Below are positions 27,353 through 36,090 of a DNA stretch of 64,000 nt, in pieces. Below the pieces are notes generated by a model. That model did no database searches. It saw only the letters and a list, made by a program, of their open reading frames with translations, and was not told the DNA's origin. This DNA comes from Anabaena sp. UHCC 0187 (GTDB taxonomy: Bacteria; Cyanobacteriota; Cyanobacteriia; Cyanobacteriales; Nostocaceae), in contig NZ_VILB01000014.1 in assembly GCF_009712035.1 (NCBI RefSeq), forward strand, positions 26,086 to 90,085, written 5' to 3'. Made by a program: the position numbers and the translations under genes. Position 1 is the first letter of the stretch; every line of letters begins with the position of its first letter.

Positions 27353-27758
27353 AAGTTAAATTTCCCCTGTGATTTTAGAAAATCACATAAAATAATTGGT
27401 TAGATCCTATCTAGCAGCATTAACCAAATAGGTTAAGGGAACAATAAGTGGACGTTATCAGAAAATAATTCAAAGGATTATTTTTAGGAATAAAAATTGG
27501 TATTGCTGATTAAGAGTATGAATTTATTTCACATAAAGGTGATCTAGCGGCAGAGAAAGAGAAACAGGAGAAACATTGTAGAGAAGTCCTAGGGAATGTC
27601 TCTACAATGTTTTTAGATGACGCACATTTGATTTTGACTAGATGTCTAGTTGTGATGTTTTTAGGATAATCTGTATTTGAAAAACATCATGATTGAGTGC
27701 TGTCCCAGAAATATCTTACCTGACTAATTCAACGTTTTTGCCTAGTATTAATGTTGAA
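27353..27758. other. Spacer between the two giant exoprotein genes
   Basis: No gene is supported. The left part is the promoter region of the gene at 21428-27352. It contains CTTAACCT and GGTTAAT reading on the minus strand (27421-27439), loosely like a phosphate-regulon box, but with 13- rather than 11-base spacing. A 14-base hairpin lies at 27571-27612. Confidence 0.5.
27571..27613 (+). terminator. Strong hairpin with short T-run in the exoprotein spacer
   Basis: AAACATTGTAGAGA (27571-27584) pairs perfectly with TCTCTACAATGTTT (27599-27612), followed by TT on the plus strand. On the minus strand it lies 146 bases beyond the stop of the GDPD gene and may mark the 3' end of that transcript, although the T-tract there is poor. 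Confidence 0.5.
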
Positions 27759-30700
27759 TTAGTCCAAGAAAAACTGATTAGTGTTATTCAAATTCAAACT
27801 ACTGGCTTGAATACCCGTGAGAACAGCAATAGTTTGATCACCAAAGATAATCTCTGTATTACCACCAACTTGTTTTAAGTTGAAGTTGGATGCAGTAGAA
27901 CCCAGAATATAAATCTTATCAGTGCCAATTTGGAAATCAAGGATGGTATTAGCAGCTTTTGGCGCTTCAACGTTAAAGATTCTAAATTCGTCAGCGCCAG
28001 CACCACCTGAGAGGAAGTTACCGCCACCAAGACTAACATAGAATTTGTCGTTACCATCACCACCTAAAGCCCGGTCATTGCTACCTAACCAGAAAGTATC
28101 ATTACCAGCGCCACCGGACATCCGGTTTCCACCTTGACCATCTCTAGCCTCAAAGTAGTCATTACCATCACTACCGAAAGCGCGCTCGCCTTTATTGACA
28201 AAAATACTATCGTCACCGCTACCAGCATCAATAATGTTGTTGCCAGCAAAGGGAGAACTTGCACCCAAGACAGTATCTATTTTGTCATTACCTGCGCCAG
28301 TGAAGATGGTGTCGTTGATACCATCAAACCCATTACTAACAAACAAATCGTCTTCTTTAGGTGTACCTGCAACAACTTGGGTAGCTTCTGCTATAGCCGC
28401 AGATAAACCTAAACGGGAATCAAGGTTGAGGGGTTTGTCAAGTTCCAAAATCACCATCTCATTGTTGTCAATTCCTGGAGGACGACCAATAGAGAAAGGA
28501 TAGTTGTTGTCGTTTGCTACCAAAATGGTTTTGTTGTCGAGTACCAACACATCTTCAATGGTTTGGAATGGCATATCGTAGGTAGTTTTACCATCACCAT
28601 TCAGATCGTTGGGGTCTTGGATATTGAGAAGGTTAGCAACTTCCTCTTTGGAAACAAAGCCGTTAGCATCAATCTTGCTGAAGTCTACCTTGAATATCTT
28701 TTTGAAGCCTGCGGCGCTACCTTGCAAGTTATCGCGCTCAATTACCAAAAACTCGTTGTTATTGATGGGGGTAAAATCACCGATAGCATTGCTGGTACTG
28801 ACTAATTGATAGCGGCCAACAATTCCCGTGAATGCCTTGGTTGCCACATCGAATTTATAAATCCGTACAGAACCAGCAGGATCGCCCACAACAGTTCCTT
28901 CCAGCATGGGATAGAGGGTTTGACGATCTGGACTAAATGCCATGCCTTCAAAGCCTTGGGAACGGTTGAGGTTTGCGGTTACGAGGTCGCCGTAGTAGGG
29001 CTGATTAGGAGCAAAGTATTCTGGTGAATTATTGAAGTAAGGGGTATTTAAATTCCCGTTAGGATTGGCATAGCCTGTACCAGCTAGGTAATCATTAACT
29101 AGAACTTGTCGCCCTGTTTTGGGGAAGTCGGTAAAGAAACCATCTACACCCAAATCAATGAACTTACGGAATTCTGCACCGGGGTCGTTTTTGTAAGTAT
29201 CGGGAAGGAAGAATTCGTCATTTCTTAAAGTGTAGAGATGGACGATTAAACCAGCTTTATGGGCATCTTGAATCAGGGTTGTAGGAGTGCCTAAAACACG
29301 GTCTCCATCACTGATTTGTCCATCACCATTCAAATCATCGGGCTGTCCATCCTTATTGGCATCCACCGTCAACTGAGGAATAATCCGCTGTTTATTAGGG
29401 CCAATTCCTTTCGCGTAGGTAGCAATTTCCGCTAAACCTGTGGGTGTGGATAAATCGGTATAGGTGCGAGTATCACCAGCAACGACAAAATCATAAGGAC
29501 GACCTGAACCACCGAACAATTGCACCAGAGGAATATCAATCCCTGCGGCGGGCATAATTGTGTTGTTGAGTTCCTTGAGGTTGGCAACTTCAAAGGACTG
29601 GATGAAAACACGAGCAGGATCGGTAAAGTTATTAGCTTTGAGGGTATTTACCAATATTTGGCTAGTGTTTAAACTACCATTTTCTGGTTTTAGGAAGAAT
29701 GTAGGGTGTTTGGTTTCAGGATAAATACCGATTTTGCGACCGGTTTCTAGTTCGACTTGTTTCACTAAATCAATTACTTCTGCCAGGGTGGGTACTTTCA
29801 ATCCATCCTTATCAAAAGTAGTACCACGTAAAGCAGGAATCCGTTCAATCGCATTCAGTTCCTTGACTTCTGCTAGAGTAAAATCTTCAGCAAACCAACC
29901 TGCTACATTGCGACCATCTAAATCTTTGATTTTCAGGCGATCTGCAAACTTATCACGCAAATAAACATCCGTGCTGGTATCAGTGGTATTGATAACCGGT
30001 TTACCATTGGCATCTCGTTGAATTGTGCCATCAGTATTGAGAACACCAACTGCTAACATGGGTTCGTGACGGGCAATTAAGACACCATCTTTTGTCACCA
30101 CTAAATCGGGTTCAATGAAATCTGCGCCTTGAGCGATCGCTAATTTGTAAGCAGCTAGGGTATGTTCTGGACGTTCACCACTGGCACCACGATGGCCGAT
30201 GACAATGGGGGCTTGTCCTGTGAGGGTATCAAATTTAGGAGTGGAAAGCACAGTGGGATTTTGGGGCGATCTCACTTCATTAGCAGTAATTTGATCCCGT
30301 ACTAAATCACCTGTCCCTGGAAAATCGGTAAAGTAACCATCTACACCCAAATTAATGAATTGACGATACTCTAATTCAGGATTGTTGTTGTAATCTGATG
30401 CTAGAGAACGGCTTTCATTGCGGAAGGTGTAAGGATGGACAACCAAACCCTCTTTGTGGGCATCACTAACCAAACTCGTTGGCGCTAGAGTAACCTTGTC
30501 AGCATCGTTGATTGTGCCATCGTTATTGAGATCGTCAGGTTGACCATCGTTGTTATTGTCTACCGTCTTCACCGAAATAATCTGACGTTTCCAAGGCCCA
30601 ATACCGTCAGCATAGGCAGCAATTTCTTTCAAAGCAGCGGGAGTTAATAAATCTCCATAAGTGCGCGTGTCACCTTTCCCAACGAAATCATAGGGACGAG

Positions 30701-31907
30701 CATTAACATCTTGATACAACAATGTTCCATCATTAGCCACATCGTAAGCATCAAGCAATTGCACCAAAGGAAGATCCACGCCCTTAGATGGCATGATGTT
30801 ATTATTTAAGTCTTTGAGATTACTGACTTCAAAGGACTGAATAAAGACTCGTTTGGGGTCAGTAAATCCTTTAGCCTTGAGGGTGTCAATCAGTTTTTCT
30901 TCCAGTGACAAGCCCAATTTATCGTGATAGGTGGGGTGTTTGGTTTCTGGGTAAATACCAATTTTCTTACCCGTTTGTGCTTCCACCTCTTTGAGTAAAT
31001 CAATGATATCGCTCAGTGAGGGAATTTGTAGAACACCGTTATATACCTGATCACGGAAACCTTGAGGCATCACAGCGCGGAGGGTTTTGATTTCTTCCCA
31101 GGTAAAATCAGAAGCAAAAAAACCTTCTTCTGACACACCATCTACAATCTCCGTTCGTTTGCGCGATGCAAATTCAGGACGACTGGCGACATCAGTAGTA
31201 TTGATGATATTGGGTTCATGACGGGCAATTAATACCCCATCTTTGGTAGAGACTAAATCTGGTTCAATGAAGTCTGCACCGCGCAAAATCGCCAGTCGGT
31301 AGGCTTCTATTGTATGTTCTGGCAGTTCACCACTAGCACCACGATGGCCAATAACAATCGGGTTTTGACCGTTGAGGGTATTCAGTTTAACAGGGTTAGG
31401 AGTAGCGAAGGGTGCATCTAATAAAACACCATTACTATTAAAATGCAGTAGGTAAGTTCCAAATTCATCACCTACCCAAATATCACCCTTGGCATCAATT
31501 ACAAAGGACTCTACATCAAAATCAGCCCCGGTGAGTTCCCGTTTTGTGGTGTTTTTATTGACAATATCAAAGGGGATTAACTTATTGGGGTCAGACAGTT
31601 GGATGAAGTTTTGAACCGCTACACTACCATTACCGTTTTCTGTACCCGCAAAATTGGGGTCAACTTGATAAAGTCGCAGGAGAAAATCAGCACTGTTATT
31701 TTTTGCGCCAAAACCGTTATCTGCTAAGAACCAAAATACAGAACCACCACCATTAGGCGCAAATTGGACACCACTAAAACCTTGTACTGGTTGACCGGGA
31801 AAGGGTGTAGTGCGTCCATTTGTGGGGTTGGTAAGAGCCGCACCCGAAGCAGGGCCAGCCGCGAAGGTATCGGCAGGAAGGGAAGCAAAACCTTTGAGTG
31901 TCACCAT
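27759..31907 (-). CDS. Giant secreted tandem glycerophosphodiester phosphodiesterase inserted in a phytase-like domain
   Basis: Protein of about 1382 residues. Positions are given from ATG 31907; the frame extends 13 codons further to TTG 31946. Residues 1-175 and about 975-1175 are the two halves of an esterase-like phytase propeller. Between them lie two GDPD domains, each opening with PIVIGHRGASGE and containing GADFIEPDLV and DGVLIARHEP (about 180 and 565). These keep the catalytic His and Glu/Asp residues of metal-dependent GDPDs. RTX-like calcium repeats fill the last 190 residues. Likely a type-I-secreted enzyme releasing glycerol-phosphate or phosphate from phospholipid head groups. 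A candidate Pho box lies upstream (32026-32056). Confidence 0.88.
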   Translation of the reverse strand: MVTLKGFASLPADTFAAGPASGAALTNPTNGRTTPFPGQPVQGFSGVQFAPNGGGSVFWFLADNGFGAKNNSADFLLRLYQVDPNFAGTENGNGSVAVQNFIQLSDPNKLIPFDIVNKNTTKRELTGADFDVESFVIDAKGDIWVGDEFGTYLLHFNSNGVLLDAPFATPNPVKLNTLNGQNPIVIGHRGASGELPEHTIEAYRLAILRGADFIEPDLVSTKDGVLIARHEPNIINTTDVASRPEFASRKRTEIVDGVSEEGFFASDFTWEEIKTLRAVMPQGFRDQVYNGVLQIPSLSDIIDLLKEVEAQTGKKIGIYPETKHPTYHDKLGLSLEEKLIDTLKAKGFTDPKRVFIQSFEVSNLKDLNNNIMPSKGVDLPLVQLLDAYDVANDGTLLYQDVNARPYDFVGKGDTRTYGDLLTPAALKEIAAYADGIGPWKRQIISVKTVDNNNDGQPDDLNNDGTINDADKVTLAPTSLVSDAHKEGLVVHPYTFRNESRSLASDYNNNPELEYRQFINLGVDGYFTDFPGTGDLVRDQITANEVRSPQNPTVLSTPKFDTLTGQAPIVIGHRGASGERPEHTLAAYKLAIAQGADFIEPDLVVTKDGVLIARHEPMLAVGVLNTDGTIQRDANGKPVINTTDTSTDVYLRDKFADRLKIKDLDGRNVAGWFAEDFTLAEVKELNAIERIPALRGTTFDKDGLKVPTLAEVIDLVKQVELETGRKIGIYPETKHPTFFLKPENGSLNTSQILVNTLKANNFTDPARVFIQSFEVANLKELNNTIMPAAGIDIPLVQLFGGSGRPYDFVVAGDTRTYTDLSTPTGLAEIATYAKGIGPNKQRIIPQLTVDANKDGQPDDLNGDGQISDGDRVLGTPTTLIQDAHKAGLIVHLYTLRNDEFFLPDTYKNDPGAEFRKFIDLGVDGFFTDFPKTGRQVLVNDYLAGTGYANPNGNLNTPYFNNSPEYFAPNQPYYGDLVTANLNRSQGFEGMAFSPDRQTLYPMLEGTVVGDPAGSVRIYKFDVATKAFTGIVGRYQLVSTSNAIGDFTPINNNEFLVIERDNLQGSAAGFKKIFKVDFSKIDANGFVSKEEVANLLNIQDPNDLNGDGKTTYDMPFQTIEDVLVLDNKTILVANDNNYPFSIGRPPGIDNNEMVILELDKPLNLDSRLGLSAAIAEATQVVAGTPKEDDLFVSNGFDGINDTIFTGAGNDKIDTVLGASSPFAGNNIIDAGSGDDSIFVNKGERAFGSDGNDYFEARDGQGGNRMSGGAGNDTFWLGSNDRALGGDGNDKFYVSLGGGNFLSGGAGADEFRIFNVEAPKAANTILDFQIGTDKIYILGSTASNFNLKQVGGNTEIIFGDQTIAVLTGIQASSLNLNNTNQFFLD

Positions 31908-32025
31908 AGGAGAAGTAGTATTTAAAGTATTTCGATAGAAAGACAATTTGCTGATGAGAAATTGCAGGTAATGGCATCAACAATATCAGTCGAAAGTTAA
32001 GATACTATTGTCTATAGTTGAGATT

Positions 32026-32056
32026 TATTTAAGTGCTGATTAAGGTTGTACTTAAG
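32026..32056 (-). promoter_or_regulatory. Candidate Pho box upstream of the GDPD exoprotein
   Basis: On the minus strand three direct repeats CTTAAGTA, CTTAATCA and CTTAAATA are spaced 12 and 11 bases apart. The cyanobacterial PhoB/SphR box is built of 8-base YTTAAYYW-type repeats separated by 3 bases, i.e. an 11-base period. The site is about 120 bases before the ATG. The match is partial (the second halves of the repeats deviate), so this is a candidate only. Confidence 0.4.
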
Positions 32057-32169
32057 TAGTCAAATACTTAACCTAATATTACTGATTTGGTAGAAGGAAA
32101 CTATCATACCTTAAACTTCTAATTTAATTGCATTAGAACAGCATTATCAAACTTTTTTATAAAAATGTG

Positions 32170-32206
32170 AGAAATAAAAAACCCCTCTCCACTTTTGGAA
32201 AGGGTT
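32170..32206 (-). terminator. Terminator after radA
   Basis: On the minus strand AACCC-TTTCC pairs with GGAGAGGGGTT, with one small internal loop, followed by a T-rich tract (TTTTTATTTC). It lies about 45 bases beyond the radA stop codon. Confidence 0.65.
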
Positions 32207-32251
32207 ATCCAACAATTGTATTATTTTGAACTACTAAATCCTAGCCTTTGA

Positions 32252-33790
32252 TTATTCATCCTCATCCGGGTCTAAATCTTCTTCTGTCAATTCTTGATGA
32301 GGTACAGCAGCAATAATTGCATCTATGACTTTACCTACTGGCAAGATATCTATACCAATTTCAGGGAATTTTGTGCCTTTGGGAACTATGGCTCTTTTAA
32401 ATCCCAGTTTCGCGGCTTCTTTTAAGCGTAGTTCCATTTGGGAAACTGATCGCACTTGTCCCCCTAATCCTACTTCCCCAATTATGACTGTACCAGGATC
32501 AACTATTCGATCTCGGAAACTGGCAACTATGGCCACGGCAATTCCTAAATCTACCGCTGGTTCTTCTACATTTAATCCCCCCGCAGAAGCAACGTAGGAA
32601 TCTAATTTGGACATAGGTATCCCCACTCGCTTTTCTAAGACGGCGAGAATCTGCACTAAGCGGTTATAATCTATGCCTGTACCAGCCCGGCGAGGAGAGG
32701 GGTAACTGGTAGGACTAACTAAAGCTTGCAATTCTACAACTATGGGACGAGTTCCTTCACAAGCAACGACAATGGCTGTACCGGGAGCAGGATCATCACG
32801 ATTGCCTAAAAACAGTTCGGAAGGATTATCAACTTCCTTTAATCCTTGGGATACCATTTCAAATATACCAATTTCGTGTGTTGCTCCGAAACGGTTTTTT
32901 ACAGTTCTTAATAATCGGTGGGAAGCAAAGCGATCGCCTTCAAAATATAATACGGTATCAACTAAGTGTTCTAATACTTTCGGTCCAGCGATCGCTCCTT
33001 CTTTGGTAACGTGTCCGACAATTAACATCGTAATATCTTCATGCTTTGCCACTTTCATCAAAGCTGCGGTACATTCCCGAACTTGAGCAACTGAACCTGG
33101 TGCTGATGTCAAAGCTGGAAAAAACACTGTTTGGATACTATCTATTACCGCCACGTTAGGTTTTAGAGAGTCTATTTCCCGCAAAATCTCTTCTAAATCC
33201 GTTTCTGGCAAAACATACAAATCTGCGCCGATACTGTCAGGATCTATGGGTGTTTCCGAATCTTTTGTTGTTCCTTCGGCATCTTTGCTTTTATTCTCTT
33301 CTGTGACTACTGTAGGGGTTTTTGACATTCCCAACCGAGAAGCCCGCAATTTTACCTGTTGTCCTGATTCTTCCCCAGTTACGTAGAGAATCCGATATTT
33401 CTGCGCTAGTTGGTTAGATACTTGCAGTAATAAAGTAGATTTGCCGATACCAGGATCACCACCAATTAGCACCATCGAACCGGGAACTATGCCACCACCT
33501 AAAACTCGATCTAATTCCCCATAACCCGATTCCCAACGCGCAATTTGGCGATCGCTAATTTGATCAAAAGTCAAGGCGGATCTAGCTTTAGCTGGTTTAT
33601 TATGAGACTTACTATGACCCCCAGCTTGCCAATTTCCCACACCAGATCGGCTAGGTATATCCCCGATAAAAGCACTAATATTCTGCTCAACTAAAGAATC
33701 GTAAGTGTCACAATTTGAACATTTTCCGAACCATTGGGAAAATTCCGCTGCACAACTACTACAGATATAAATGGTTTTTGGCTTGGCCAT
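32252..33790 (-). CDS. radA: DNA repair protein RadA (Sms)
   Basis: RecA-like ATPase that helps process branched recombination intermediates. The 512-residue protein has the N-terminal zinc finger (ICSSC-x8-KCSNC), Walker A GGDPGIGKSTLL near residue 110, the RadA-specific KNRFGATHEIGIFEM motif, and a C-terminal Lon-protease-like domain (VASAGGLNVEEPAVDL). A polar insertion of about 30 residues after TPTVVTEE, between the Walker motifs, looks like a lineage-specific insert. It is monocistronic, divergent from rpaB with a 172-base shared promoter region, and has a terminator downstream. Confidence 0.96.
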   Translation of the reverse strand: MAKPKTIYICSSCAAEFSQWFGKCSNCDTYDSLVEQNISAFIGDIPSRSGVGNWQAGGHSKSHNKPAKARSALTFDQISDRQIARWESGYGELDRVLGGGIVPGSMVLIGGDPGIGKSTLLLQVSNQLAQKYRILYVTGEESGQQVKLRASRLGMSKTPTVVTEENKSKDAEGTTKDSETPIDPDSIGADLYVLPETDLEEILREIDSLKPNVAVIDSIQTVFFPALTSAPGSVAQVRECTAALMKVAKHEDITMLIVGHVTKEGAIAGPKVLEHLVDTVLYFEGDRFASHRLLRTVKNRFGATHEIGIFEMVSQGLKEVDNPSELFLGNRDDPAPGTAIVVACEGTRPIVVELQALVSPTSYPSPRRAGTGIDYNRLVQILAVLEKRVGIPMSKLDSYVASAGGLNVEEPAVDLGIAVAIVASFRDRIVDPGTVIIGEVGLGGQVRSVSQMELRLKEAAKLGFKRAIVPKGTKFPEIGIDILPVGKVIDAIIAAVPHQELTEEDLDPDEDE

Positions 33791-33962
33791 GCTTAATTTT
33801 TAGTTAATAATCTTAATTTTTTCTTAATTTTTGGAAAAAACGCAAATTTAATAATAGTAATAGTTAGAAGCTCTTTCCAAATCAATTGAGAGCAATGATA
33901 TCTTAATATTATGATATTAAAAGTTAATCATGAAAAATTTTAGTTAAGGAGCATGACAAAAC

Positions 33963-34691
33963 TTGGAAAGTCATAAAGAAAAAATCCTGGTAGTAGACGA
34001 CGAAGCCAGCATTCGTCGGATTTTGGAAACACGCCTTTCCATGATTGGCTACGATGTGGTGACAGCGGGAGATGGTGAGGAAGCTTTAGAAATATTTCGC
34101 AAAGCTGAACCAGACCTGGTAGTTTTAGACGTAATGATGCCAAAACTAGATGGTTATGGCGTTTGTCAAGAATTACGCAAAGAATCGGATGTCCCCATTA
34201 TTATGCTCACCGCTTTGGGAGATGTGGCAGACCGCATCACAGGCTTAGAATTGGGTGCTGATGATTATGTCGTTAAACCCTTTTCACCCAAAGAACTAGA
34301 AGCACGGATTCGCTCAGTCTTACGACGGGTAGATAAAACAGGTGCAAATGGTATTCCCAGTTCTGGGGTGATTCATGTCAGTACCATCAAAATTGATACA
34401 AATAAGCGTCAAGTTTATAAGGGTGATGAGCGAATTCGCTTAACCGGTATGGAGTTCAGCTTATTAGAATTGTTAGTCAGCCGTTCGGGTGAAGCTTTTT
34501 CCCGTTCGGAAATTTTGCAAGAAGTATGGGGATATACTCCCGAACGCCATGTAGATACTCGCGTTGTGGATGTACATATCTCCCGGTTACGGGCAAAATT
34601 AGAAGATGATCCCAGCAACCCAGAACTAATTCTCACCGCGAGAGGTACTGGTTATCTTTTCCAACGCATACTGGAAGCGGGGGAAGAGTAA
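33963..34691 (+). CDS. rpaB: OmpR-family response regulator RpaB
   Basis: Essential redox/high-light response regulator of cyanobacteria, partner of Hik33/NblS. The receiver domain has the VVDDE acidic pair near residue 11, the phospho-acceptor Asp in VVLDVMMPKLDGYG (about residue 56) and the conserved Lys in VVKPFSP. The C-terminal winged helix (LTGMEFSLLELLVSRSGE; VDVHISRLRAKLED) is intact. The start is TTG 33963, 11 bases after AAGGAG. An ATG at 33953 sits too close to that site and opens only a 7-codon frame that overlaps the start. No clear HLR1 box is visible upstream. Confidence 0.95.
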   Translation: MESHKEKILVVDDEASIRRILETRLSMIGYDVVTAGDGEEALEIFRKAEPDLVVLDVMMPKLDGYGVCQELRKESDVPIIMLTALGDVADRITGLELGADDYVVKPFSPKELEARIRSVLRRVDKTGANGIPSSGVIHVSTIKIDTNKRQVYKGDERIRLTGMEFSLLELLVSRSGEAFSRSEILQEVWGYTPERHVDTRVVDVHISRLRAKLEDDPSNPELILTARGTGYLFQRILEAGEE

Positions 34692-34746
34692 GAAGTTAGG
34701 TGACAGGTACTACGCCACGGTGACAGAGGGAGAAAGAATTTTACCA

Positions 34747-34786
34747 ATGACAACTGACAACTAACAACTGACAACTAACAAATGAC
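34747..34786. repeat. Heptamer repeats (ACAACTG/ACAACTA)
   Basis: Five or six 7-base units lie between rpaB and the CCB gene, running into its start codon. STRR-type repeat. Confidence 0.75.
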
Positions 34787-35423
34787 TAAATCAGATCCCA
34801 ATCGAGTTTTACGGCGTTTACCCTTGGTTGTTGGGGGTTTAGGTGCTGTACTTTTGTTAATGAATCGGTTGTTAACACCGGAACTGACAAATTCCCAAGC
34901 ACGGGGGGATGTGCTGGGGGTAATTTTGAGTGCCGTGTTGATTTTAACTGGTTTGATTTGGCAACAGGTACAGCCGCGCACACCTGAGACAGTAGAATTG
35001 ATTGGGGAAGAGGGTTTTTTTTTAGCAGCAGATTTACCAGAAACCGTGAAAATAGAATTAGCCTGGGCATCGCGGTTATTATTAACAAATACAGTCACGC
35101 GATCGCTTATAGTTTATTATCAAGGTAAAGTTCTGTTACGTCGCGGGATTCTAGCTCCTAAATCGGAAGTAGTACCAGGAATAATCTTAAAAAAAGTATT
35201 AGAAACACAAAAGCCAATTTATTTAGTGGCTTTGTATGTCTATCCTGGTAAAATTGAATTTGATTATTTGCCAGAAAATACCCAAGGTGTAATTTGTCAA
35301 CCAATTGGTAAAGAAGGGGTTTTAATTTTAGCGGCAAATGCTCCCCGCAGTTACACGAAACAAGATGAAAACTGGATTGCTGGAATTGCGGATAAATTAG
35401 CTGTAACCCTTAGTAATGGGTGA
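34782..35423 (+). CDS. Cofactor assembly of complex C subunit B (CCB2/CCB4 family)
   Basis: Membrane protein of the CCB2/CCB4 family, which helps attach heme c-i to cytochrome b6 in the b6f complex of thylakoids. The 213-residue protein has two N-terminal membrane helices (about 15-33 and 43-60), then a stromal/cytoplasmic domain with TPETVELIGEEGFFLA, LVALYVYPGKIEFDYLPENT and a C-terminal DENWIAGIADKL helix. It lies 90 bases after rpaB on the same strand and 63 bases before the DUF456 gene; the three may be partly co-transcribed. Confidence 0.87.
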   Translation: MTKSDPNRVLRRLPLVVGGLGAVLLLMNRLLTPELTNSQARGDVLGVILSAVLILTGLIWQQVQPRTPETVELIGEEGFFLAADLPETVKIELAWASRLLLTNTVTRSLIVYYQGKVLLRRGILAPKSEVVPGIILKKVLETQKPIYLVALYVYPGKIEFDYLPENTQGVICQPIGKEGVLILAANAPRSYTKQDENWIAGIADKLAVTLSNG

Positions 35424-35486
35424 TGCGTGATTAGTAATTTTGTTCTCCCTTCTTCCTTCTGACTCCTGACTCCTTACCAAGTAATT

Positions 35487-36002
35487 ATGCAAATTATTTA
35501 TTTACTCTTAGTGGCTGTAATGTTGGTAGGAATTATTGGTGCGGTAGTTCCGGCTATACCTGGCAGTAGTTTGATTCTAGTATCTATTATTATTTGGGGA
35601 ATTGTCAGTAATTCCTTTGCAGCTATCAAAATTCCCCTGATTGTGACAATCATTGTTTTACTCCTGAGTATGGGTGTTGATTTCCTTGCTGGTTACATTG
35701 GAGCAAAACAAGCCGGTGCTAGTAAGTGGGGACAAATTGGCGCATTTGTGGGTTTATTACTGGGATTCTTTGGATTATTACCAGCTTTACCCTTTGGTGG
35801 ACCCTTGTTAGGAATTCTATTTGGACCACTTTTAGGAGCAATTGTAGGTGAGTTCCTTTACCAACGGCAATTATGGCCTGCGGTGAAAGCTGGTATAGGA
35901 ATTACTGTGGGAACAGTTGTGGGGAATTTGATTCAAGGTGTCTTAGCTATCAGCGCAGTTATAGTATTTTTATTGACGACTTGGCCGCAGGTATATGGAT
36001 GA
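35487..36002 (+). CDS. DUF456 family membrane protein
   Basis: Small integral membrane protein of unknown function, 171 residues, of the DUF456 family. Four to five hydrophobic segments are visible (about 2-25, 30-48, 52-75, 85-120 and 140-165). The family's Gly/Pro-rich motifs are present: VGIIGAVVPAIPGSSLI near the N-terminus and PFGGPLLGILFGPLLGAIVGEF in the middle. It is the last gene of the possible rpaB-CCB-DUF456 group and converges on the PEP-CTERM gene. Confidence 0.9.
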   Translation: MQIIYLLLVAVMLVGIIGAVVPAIPGSSLILVSIIIWGIVSNSFAAIKIPLIVTIIVLLLSMGVDFLAGYIGAKQAGASKWGQIGAFVGLLLGFFGLLPALPFGGPLLGILFGPLLGAIVGEFLYQRQLWPAVKAGIGITVGTVVGNLIQGVLAISAVIVFLLTTWPQVYG

Positions 36003-36008
36003 CAAAAA

Positions 36009-36064
36009 ATTGAGTAGATTCAGATATCCTCATTTCAATCAAGGATTTACTGTTTCTACTCAAT
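36009..36064. terminator. Long-range hairpin between convergent genes
   Basis: ATTGAGTAGA (36009-36018) pairs with TCTACTCAAT (36055-36064), enclosing about 36 bases. It lies just past the DUF456 stop and before the convergent PEP-CTERM gene. The T-richness after it is modest, so the terminator call is tentative. Confidence 0.4.
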
Positions 36065-36090
36065 TCATTATTAATTTATTTTTGAGAATA

